A stretch of DNA of 64,000 bases, taken from positions 333,086 through 397,085 of the forward strand of contig CANGHH010000002.1 of the NCBI GenBank assembly GCA_947453725.1, given 5' to 3'. The notes beneath the pieces were generated by a model, which worked only from the letters and a program-made list of their open reading frames with translations, had not been told where the DNA came from and searched no databases. Shown piece by piece: positions 58,827 through 64,000 of this stretch (the stretch's first letter is position 1; each line of letters starts with the position of its first letter). The position numbers and the translations under genes were made by a program. Source of the stretch: Betaproteobacteria bacterium (GTDB lineage: Bacteria > Pseudomonadota > Gammaproteobacteria > Burkholderiales > Burkholderiaceae_C).

Positions 58827-59366
58827 TCAGGCCAGCGACTTGCGCATGCGGATCAGCGGGACCGGGATGCCGCCCAGGGCCTGGTCCTGTCTTTCCAACG
58901 CCACATAGCCCTGCGAGCGGTACAGCGGCTCGCCGGCCAGCGTGGCCATCAGTTCGGTGGCTTGAAACCCGCTGCTTCGCGCCGCCGCCTCGCACAGCTG
59001 CAGCAGCAGTTTTCCGATGCCCTGGCGCGTGCAGGACGGGTGCGTGTACATCGCGCGGACGCGGGCCGGGTCGACTGCGGGATCGAGCCGGTCGGCGTTC
59101 CGGCCGGACGCCTGGTCACTGCCGTACAACGTTCGCCGAAAACTCCAGCCCCCGCAGCCCACCACCGAGCCGCCGGACTCGATCACGAAATAGGTCCGGT
59201 CTTCGATCAATTGGCGATCCAGGCCCATGATCGTGCGGCTGGCAGCGATCTGCGTCGCTGTCAGAAACGGCTTCTGCAATTCGCCGATCGCGAGATCGAT
59301 CAGATCACGGAGGGCTGCGGTGTCTTCAGGCAGCGCCCGGCGGTGGGACAGCGGGTCGGGACGCAT
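58827..59366 (-). CDS. GNAT family N-acetyltransferase
   Basis: The 179-residue product has the GNAT pattern: IRRALPEDTAAL-like start (HRRALPEDTAALRDLI), FVIESGGSVVGCGGWSF and RVRAMYTHPSCTRQGIGKLLLQLCEAAA (acetyl-CoA loop, RQGIGK), then GEPLYRSQGYVALE. Acceptor unknown. First of the short genes after the MCP. Confidence 0.9.
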   Translation of the reverse strand: MRPDPLSHRRALPEDTAALRDLIDLAIGELQKPFLTATQIAASRTIMGLDRQLIEDRTYFVIESGGSVVGCGGWSFRRTLYGSDQASGRNADRLDPAVDPARVRAMYTHPSCTRQGIGKLLLQLCEAAARSSGFQATELMATLAGEPLYRSQGYVALERQDQALGGIPVPLIRMRKSLA

Positions 59367-59416
59367 CGCGTGAGCGGTCCGGGTGAAGGGGCGCTTTCGG
59401 CATTCAAGCCGCTGGT

Positions 59417-59773
59417 CTACAGGTAAGGCGCCGTGGTGGTGATGAACTTCTTGTCTGCGCCGAGGCAGGTCAAGGTCATGGCCGAGTCCTTCAACCAGAT
59501 CCTTTCGACGCGCATGACATTGGTCGAAACGACCGAACGTGAAACGAGGGCTGCACCGCCGGATTTCAAGCGGGCGTCGATCTTGGCGAGACAGGCCGGG
59601 TAGGCCAGTAATTCGATGTTCGTCGTCGGCGCAGCCGTGGCCGGGTATTTCTTGGCATCGACCAGGCGCTTCAGTTCTTCAGGGCTGTAAGTCTTCTGCG
59701 CCAGGGCCGAGGAGCCGATCGCCAGCAAGGCCAGCGCGCAAACCGTGCGGAATGGGGTTCGTGTCATTTCCAT
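59417..59773 (-). CDS. Exported protein, function unknown
   Basis: A 118-residue product with a signal peptide (TVCALALLAIGSSALA, cleavage before QKTYSPEEL) and two cysteines (YPACLAKI, LTCLGADK). I do not recognise the body. A start ATG at 59773 or 59767 is equally good. Short, minus strand, like its neighbours. Confidence 0.65.
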   Translation of the reverse strand: MEMTRTPFRTVCALALLAIGSSALAQKTYSPEELKRLVDAKKYPATAAPTTNIELLAYPACLAKIDARLKSGGAALVSRSVVSTNVMRVERIWLKDSAMTLTCLGADKKFITTTAPYL

Positions 59774-59827
59774 GCCAGGAAAAGCTTGAATTGATGTTGA
59801 AGGTGGCCGGCGCGGCAGCTGCCGGTT

Positions 59828-60151
59828 TCAGTCATCGAGATGGGGATGGGGCTTGGCCGTGCCCAACTGCACGGCCTGACCGGCTGCCTTTTCGAGGGCC
59901 GCGTAAAAGGCCTTGACGGCGGCAATGTCCCCGCGCACGGCCCAGGTGTCCTGATCGCAGGCAGCGCAATGCGCGCTGAATGCGATTTCGATCCCCTTCA
60001 GCCTGGAGGTGTCGGCCGCGCCGATGTTGCTCAATTCGGCCTTGCAGCAGTTGCAGTGGATCACCGGTGGGTGCGCAACCGCGCGCCTGCGGATGGCTGC
60101 AGCGATGCGGTCCTCTGACGTACCTCGGTCCTTGGCTTGACCCAAATTCAT
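59828..60151 (-). CDS. Small protein with two CxxC motifs, possible zinc ribbon
   Basis: The 107-residue frame has HCNCCKAELSN and AHCAACDQDTW, two Cys pairs about 35 residues apart, as in a zinc ribbon. The remainder is helical and polar. No family is recognised. Confidence 0.55.
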   Translation of the reverse strand: MNLGQAKDRGTSEDRIAAAIRRRAVAHPPVIHCNCCKAELSNIGAADTSRLKGIEIAFSAHCAACDQDTWAVRGDIAAVKAFYAALEKAAGQAVQLGTAKPHPHLDD

Positions 60152-60247
60152 GCTCCTGGTGGCCGCCGCGGTGCGGCGGAGGGAGTGGGGGATTTTAGAG
60201 CGGCCTGCGGGCCTGCCATTTCCAGCCGGCGAGGCGGCAACCAGGTC

Positions 60248-60521
60248 TCAGGCAGCGGGGCCGTTGACCGCCCATCGAGCGGCGAAAGCCCGCTGGTAGG
60301 CGGGTCGCGCCTCAGCACGCGCGACGTGGGCGACCAGGATCGGGTGGTCGTTCAGCAGGCCCGCATGGCGCTTGGCCAGGCGGAGGACGATGGTGCCGCA
60401 GCAGACGCACCGCCTGGGGCTGGCCGACTGCCTCGAGTGCCCAGCGAACTCGGGTCTCGCGCACCCAGCCTTTGCCGCCATCGGGTGAGCGTTCGAAGGC
60501 GGTGATGGTGATCGTCACCAT
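60248..60521 (-). pseudogene. Glutathione S-transferase remnant with internal deletions
   Basis: The start (ATG 60521) reads MVTITITAFERSPDGGKGW, VRETRVRWALEAVGQP, the N-terminus of a GST, and then goes off frame. A second frame, from about 60406, reads GTIVLRLAKRHAGLLND, the later part of the GST N-domain, and runs directly into HPILVAHVARAEARPAYQRAFAA, the end of the C-domain. Roughly 30 and 100 residues are missing between the three blocks, one join with a frame change. No complete GST is formed. The two frames each stop within the remnant. Confidence 0.75.
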
Positions 60522-60552
60522 AAGCCCCCTTGCGCGCCGCCAGCCGTCAGGC

Positions 60553-60828
60553 TCAAAGTCGGACCCTGCAGCGCCGGAAGGCCAGACCGAAGGAAACCAG
60601 AAACACCGCTCCCGCGGATGCTTTCAAGCCGACAGTGAGTTGGCCGAGTTCTCCGGCGGTCTTCATGAAAACGGCGCAGCCGACGACGACGAGCATCGCG
60701 GCCGCGAAGGCCAGCCACTGCTTCATTTCGCTCGCCTGCTTGCGGGGCGCGTTGAGCAGGAAGCCGAGCGACGTGCCCCATGTCGCGCCGGCCAACATCG
60801 CCAACATCAGGTAGATGGCCAAATTCAT
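60553..60828 (-). CDS. Small membrane protein, function unknown
   Basis: A 91-residue product with three predicted membrane helices (NLAIYLMLAMLAGATWGT, WLAFAAAMLVVVGCAVF, AVFLVSFGLAF). No family is recognised. The ATG at 60828 follows closely on the RHH-like gene. Confidence 0.55.
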   Translation of the reverse strand: MNLAIYLMLAMLAGATWGTSLGFLLNAPRKQASEMKQWLAFAAAMLVVVGCAVFMKTAGELGQLTVGLKASAGAVFLVSFGLAFRRCRVRL

Positions 60829-60863
60829 CGTCAGTGCCGGATCACAAGAGGGTCAGCGACGGA

Positions 60864-61160
60864 TCAGGCGGGATTCGCGCCGGACCTCGAATTCAACCAG
60901 ATTTCGACCGCCTGGGTCATCGCGGCATTCATGCCGCCCTCCATGTTCATGGCCTGATCGCGCAAACGGTGCGCCAGTTCCGCCGGCAGCCTGCAAGCCA
61001 CGGCGACCAACTTGGGAACGGCCAGTCGGGACTTTGCATCGTGCTGCGCTGCCGCCGGGGCCGAGCCTTGGCCAAACCGCTGCGGCACGATGCCGGATTT
61101 CATGCGCCCGTCGATCTTCTTCGCCAAGTGCTTCTCGATGTCCGTCTTCTTCATGCTCAT
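60864..61160 (-). CDS. Ribbon-helix-helix-like small protein
   Basis: From the ATG at 61160, preceded by AAGGAAA, the 98-residue product starts MSMKKTDIEKHLAKKIDGRM. The C-terminal half VPKLVAVACRLPAELAHRLR, MEGGMNAAMTQAVEIWL resembles a ribbon-helix-helix domain: a beta strand, then two helices. It may be a small DNA-binding protein, e.g. an antitoxin-like regulator; no partner toxin is seen next to it. Confidence 0.6.
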   Translation of the reverse strand: MSMKKTDIEKHLAKKIDGRMKSGIVPQRFGQGSAPAAAQHDAKSRLAVPKLVAVACRLPAELAHRLRDQAMNMEGGMNAAMTQAVEIWLNSRSGANPA

Positions 61161-61239
61161 GGCGTTTCCTTGCGTCCTCGGGCGCTGATTGTGATCGACG
61201 ATCGCCAGCCGGACGGTGCCCGTGCCTGGGCGCCTTGCG

Positions 61240-61449
61240 CTATGGCAGATCGCGAAGCTCGTGCTCCAGCTTCGCCATGCTGGCGTCCAGATCCGCCAGA
61301 CGTTCCCGCACGAAACTCGGGTCTTGATGGGTCTGTATGACATGGTCCAGTTCAATTTCCAGCGTCCTGCGCTGGTAACGCCGACCGGCCAGTTCGGCCT
61401 CTTTCATCGCCCGTTGTGACGGCTTGCCGATGTGGAGATGTTCCGTCAT
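61240..61449 (-). CDS. Small hypothetical protein
   Basis: The 69-residue product from the ATG at 61449 (MTEHLHIGKPSQRAMKEAEL) is charged and mostly helical (ELAGRRYQRRTLEIELDHVI). Its C-terminal SFVRERLADLDASMAKLEHEL looks like a coiled coil. An upstream in-frame ATG at 61509 is less likely. Function unknown. Confidence 0.55.
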   Translation of the reverse strand: MTEHLHIGKPSQRAMKEAELAGRRYQRRTLEIELDHVIQTHQDPSFVRERLADLDASMAKLEHELRDLP

Positions 61450-61513
61450 GTCGCTACCGTCCCTGCTGGTGCCGATGAATATCGGGTTTGCCTTTCGGCG
61501 CCTTGGCAAGGTG

Positions 61514-61903
61514 TCAAGCAGGCTCGAACATGATCAGCCTGCAGTCGGCCGCGCCGACGTTTTCGAGGATGTGGCCGGGAATGGCGACCTGAACGATCGC
61601 CGAGCCCGCCTGGACTTCGGCTTGGCGGACTGTGCCGTTCTGGGCGTGGATGCGCAAGCTGCAGTCCGTCAGGTAGTAAACGGCATTCGCTGGATGGCCA
61701 TGCAGGACGTCTTTCTGACCGGGCTTCCAGGTAACGGCGATCACCTTGTACTGGTCATTCTGGGCAATGACCTTGTAGATGTCGGGTGAGGCGACAAAGG
61801 ACCGCGGGACAGTCTGGGCGTGCACGGCACCGCCGATTGCGAAGCCCAATGACAAAGCGCCATGGGCGAACAGGCGGGCGAAGTGCTTGGGCATGATGAC
61901 CAT
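61514..61903 (-). CDS. Exported cupin-like protein
   Basis: The 129-residue product has a signal peptide (LFAHGALSLGFAIGGAVHA) and a cupin-type beta barrel with VTWKPGQKDVLHGHPANAVYYL (HxH-type metal-binding region) and GHILENVGAADCRLIMFEP. Start 61903 or 61894. The bound ligand is unknown. Confidence 0.72.
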   Translation of the reverse strand: MVIMPKHFARLFAHGALSLGFAIGGAVHAQTVPRSFVASPDIYKVIAQNDQYKVIAVTWKPGQKDVLHGHPANAVYYLTDCSLRIHAQNGTVRQAEVQAGSAIVQVAIPGHILENVGAADCRLIMFEPA

Positions 61904-61921
61904 CCAGCGCGCAGCGCAGTC

Positions 61922-61974
61922 AAGCCGACTGCGGCTTCAGCCTAACGCGGCAGCAGCCAGCGCCTTTGCGCTGG
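61922..61974. other. Two perfect hairpins downstream of a small membrane protein gene
   Basis: AAGCCG-ACTG-CGGCTT (61922-61937) and CCAGCGC-CTTT-GCGCTGG (61957-61974) are perfect inverted repeats, separated by a GCCTAAC. They lie in the 246-base gap between the cupin and the small membrane gene. They may end transcription, but there is no T-tract. Otherwise the gap shows nothing I can support. Confidence 0.4.
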
Positions 61975-62149
61975 GTCAACCGCGGCGCGCACGGCGACCC
62001 GCAGGGGCCTTGTTCGGATGGCGAGCCCGCAGGGCTGCAGGGCCTCGGGCAATTTCATCGACTTGTGGAAACGGGGAGAATCCCTCCACCCGATCGACTT
62101 GACGGCAGCGGGGCTGAAGCGGGGAGAAGTCCCCGCCGAGGACCCGGCC

Positions 62150-62401
62150 TCACCGCCTGCCCCAACGCCAAACTGGCCGTTCTCCTTTTGCAAAGCAGAT
62201 GGCAAACAGGATGGCGCAGGCCATGGTGATCCACACTGCAAAAGCAAACGGCCTCAACGGCGGTGGAAACAGGATCGAATCGGCAACGATGGAAGCGATA
62301 AAGGCCAGCAGCACGGCCCAGCCTTGCCAGCTGCAGGGTAGGCCCCAGCCCCAGCCGTCGGTTTTCGCCGGGAACCAATATGTCGGTTTTTCCGAATTCA
62401 T
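62150..62401 (-). CDS. Small membrane protein, function unknown
   Basis: The 83-residue product has two membrane helices (GWAVLLAFIASIVADSILF and FAVWITMACAILFAICF) after a Trp-rich N-terminus (YWFPAKTDGWGWGLPCSW). No family is recognised. It lies 27 bases downstream of the next upstream gene (62429). Confidence 0.6.
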   Translation of the reverse strand: MNSEKPTYWFPAKTDGWGWGLPCSWQGWAVLLAFIASIVADSILFPPPLRPFAFAVWITMACAILFAICFAKGERPVWRWGRR

Positions 62402-62428
62402 TGGCCATCTTCCTCATTCAAGCTGACG

Positions 62429-62875
62429 CTAGAGTTCAAGGTGCAGCGCGCCACCAGGCTGAACAGCTTGCCATTGGGCCGACAGGCTGGCCATCGCGTG
62501 CCGAACGGCTTGAATCGCGGCCTCGTCGAGCGGCCATGCAGGGCATTCCCTGGCAAAGCAAGTGACGCGGTACATATCGATGATGTCGGCGCCGCTGCTC
62601 TTGCCGCCGGACCATGCGTCGCCTTGGAATACCTCGACCAGCCTTTCGATCGCGTCGCTTCGGGCCTCCGGTTTCATTTGGAATCCAGCGGCTTCGCCCG
62701 CCTTGACCCTGCCAAGGAATCCGCGTGCCTGCAGCGTGTGTTCAACGGCGTAATGAACCATGTCGTGGGGAATGATGCCCTGCTTGGGACATTCGACGCG
62801 TGCCGCCGGTCCGTTCTGGCGGAAGACTTCCATCAGGTCGTACTTGCCGGAACCTTTGGTGAAGACGATTTTCAT
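62429..62875 (-). CDS. Hypothetical protein
   Basis: From ATG 62875 (MKIVFTKGSGKYDLMEVFRQ) the 148-residue product is soluble, with IPHDMVHYAVEHTLQARGFLG (a histidine-containing helix) and a conserved-looking CFARECPAWPLDEAAI end. An ATG at 62905 is less likely. I do not recognise it. Confidence 0.65.
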   Translation of the reverse strand: MKIVFTKGSGKYDLMEVFRQNGPAARVECPKQGIIPHDMVHYAVEHTLQARGFLGRVKAGEAAGFQMKPEARSDAIERLVEVFQGDAWSGGKSSGADIIDMYRVTCFARECPAWPLDEAAIQAVRHAMASLSAQWQAVQPGGALHLEL

Positions 62876-62920
62876 GCGAGGGTAGGGGGCATGGGCTGCG
62901 AGCAAGGCCAGTTATCGGCT

Positions 62921-63376
62921 TCAGCGACCCCGACGGGTGCTGGGGAACCGTATGGTTTGCGTTGCCAAGTGGACTTCGCGAAGAAAGTACGCCAAACCGA
63001 CAACCAGCGCCAAAGTTGAGCCGGTGAAACACAGGCCAATCAGCCATTTCAACTCTATCTGGAGCAGCACCTCGACAAACAGCAGCGCAATGACGGTGCA
63101 GACCGACAGGGCCGAAAAAGTACAGGCTGTTATCGCCAGGCTTGCCAGATGGCGTCGTCGTTCCAAGCTCAGCAGTTCGATTTCTATCGCGCCGGATGTT
63201 TCGAGCTGAGCCGGGAGCGTGCGTTCGGTCAGCTGCCGACCGCGATCGATGATCCGTGCGAGACGGCCAGCCATGACATTGAGAATTCCAGCAATGCCCG
63301 TGAGAAGAAAAACCGGGGCCAAGGCCAACTGAATGGCGTGGGGAACGTCTCCGAGACTGACTACAGTGTTCAACAT
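62921..63376 (-). CDS. DUF2721 family membrane protein
   Basis: The 151-residue product has three membrane helices and the DUF2721 features: LAPVFLLTGIAGILNVMAGR near the start, then IELLSLERRRHLASLAITACTFSALSV. The function of the family is unknown. The basic tail (RFPSTRRGR) is cytoplasmic. Confidence 0.82.
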   Translation of the reverse strand: MLNTVVSLGDVPHAIQLALAPVFLLTGIAGILNVMAGRLARIIDRGRQLTERTLPAQLETSGAIEIELLSLERRRHLASLAITACTFSALSVCTVIALLFVEVLLQIELKWLIGLCFTGSTLALVVGLAYFLREVHLATQTIRFPSTRRGR

Positions 63377-63444
63377 GTGCGTTGTATTCGGGCCGCAAGA
63401 GCAGTTCGGTTGCGTTGGCGCTGGGTCGCTGACTGGCCCTGAGC

Positions 63445-63819
63445 CTAGCTCTCAATGATCTGTCCAACGCGCACAAGATTGCCATCGGGGTCCACGAGCG
63501 CGAACTCCCGGAGGCCCCAGGGTTTGTCCTCCAATGCTTCCATGCGCGGGATGCCTTTGCTGGGCCATTGACCCGGCGAACAAGATCTGTAGAAGTTCTC
63601 GACATCCATCACGCGGATGTAGCAGCCGGCCGAAGATGCTTCGGGAACCAGTTCCTTGTGTGTGAAAAAATGCAGTTCGACTGCCCCTCGCCGCAAAATG
63701 GCGTAGTCCTTGTCGAATTCGTGCGGCCCACCTTCGAAGCCGAACTGCCTGTAGAACGCCGTGGTCGCGATCACTGAGCGGCTGGGGAGTATCGGAATGG
63801 CAAGGTCGTGCGGCTGCAT
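63445..63819 (-). CDS. VOC family protein (bleomycin-resistance-like)
   Basis: From ATG 63819 the 124-residue product reads MQPHDLAIPILPSRSVIATT, FYRQFGFEGGPHEFDKDYAI, GAVELHFFTHKELVP and WGLREFALVDPDGNLVRVG, a vicinal-oxygen-chelate fold as in Ble proteins. It would bind a small molecule as a dimer. The frame upstream of 63819 is open but lacks VOC similarity. Confidence 0.85.
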   Translation of the reverse strand: MQPHDLAIPILPSRSVIATTAFYRQFGFEGGPHEFDKDYAILRRGAVELHFFTHKELVPEASSAGCYIRVMDVENFYRSCSPGQWPSKGIPRMEALEDKPWGLREFALVDPDGNLVRVGQIIES

Positions 63820-64000
63820 GGATGGTGGCTTTCTGGTTTTGTGACGCCTAAGGAATCGCTGATCAATGAACGCCTCGGCCGCGCCAAGATTGACGGCGAG
63901 ACGAATTCGTATCCAATTCGATGATTTGGCCGAATTCCGGCCCCATTGGCGCATTTCGGGCCGCTTGTCGGCATTCTTCAGGCCCATCGCCTTGCATCAA
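63820..64000. other. Window edge, no gene supported
   Basis: 181 bases without a convincing gene. On the minus strand the frame of the VOC gene continues open (NSAKSSNWIRIRLAVNLGA) but shows no known motif. The motif CTAAGGAATCGCTGATCAATGAACG (split here for length: CTAAGGAATCGC then TGATCAATGAACG) resembles an insertion-sequence edge but no transposase follows. Confidence 0.3.

Noticed and set aside
58827..63819. Chromosomal integron cassette array
   Set aside because: The short same-strand genes look like cassettes, but I searched the gaps for RYYYAAC...GTTRRRY pairs and found only single half-sites (GCCTAAC at 61940). No attC site can be built and no integrase is present.
63833..63875. 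Insertion-sequence end
   Set aside because: The sequence resembles the edge of some IS elements, but there is no transposase or matching second end in the window.

Overview
The window is high-GC DNA from a betaproteobacterium, most likely a Burkholderiales member of the Rubrivivax/Leptothrix/Ideonella/Methylibium type. The evidence is the ribBA-ribH-nusB order, the run yebC-purD-hemF-nadD-rsfS-rlmH-maf-rng, a UbiD, and several PEP-CTERM proteins with a PrsT-type TPR lipoprotein. No tRNA, rRNA, CRISPR array or intact transposase was seen.

Layout. 1-4.1 kb: riboflavin genes (nusB partial, ribH, ribBA, ribD on the minus strand), interrupted by a PEP-CTERM gene with a consensus sigma-54 promoter. 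4.2-9.2 kb: a minus-strand minor-pilin operon (fimT, pilE, fimT, pilW, pilX, pilV) without pilY1. 9.3-13.3 kb: prsT and a divergent PEP-CTERM gene. 13.5-33 kb: housekeeping genes (nrdR, glyA, a lytic transglycosylase, ubiD, two flavin oxidoreductases, an ABC exporter, a YgiQ radical SAM protein, an FKBP isomerase, glnS, glgC, a LytS/LytTR two-component pair, a HerA-like ATPase). 33.2-35.7 kb: three tandem PEP-CTERM genes. 35.7-45.5 kb: the conserved yebC-to-rng run, then a P-type ATPase.

45.6-53.3 kb: a seven-gene minus-strand operon (SDR, Bug/TctC binding protein, MmgE/PrpD, D-2-hydroxyacid dehydrogenase, alpha/beta-hydrolase-fold protein, LigI-like amidohydrolase, CMD-family protein) with a divergent LysR regulator and a perfect palindrome between them. 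It looks like uptake and breakdown of an unidentified carboxylic acid.

53.3-56.7 kb: an arsenic operon, arsR - short ORF - arsC - aquaglyceroporin - arsH - arsA - DUF302. arsR, arsC and the channel look intact. arsH, arsA and DUF302, and perhaps an arsI, have lost internal segments, and arsA has lost both P-loops. A glutathione S-transferase remnant at 60.2-60.5 kb shows the same damage. 56.9-64 kb otherwise holds a chemotaxis receptor and a run of short, mostly uncharacterised minus-strand genes (GNAT, secreted, zinc-ribbon-like, ribbon-helix-helix-like, cupin, DUF2721, VOC).

The points most worth following are the repeated in-gene deletions at 53-60.5 kb, the sigma-54 promoter on a PEP-CTERM gene, the PEP-CTERM gene where ribE is usually found, the histone-H1-like tail on RsfS, and the alpha/beta-hydrolase whose nucleophile serine is alanine.
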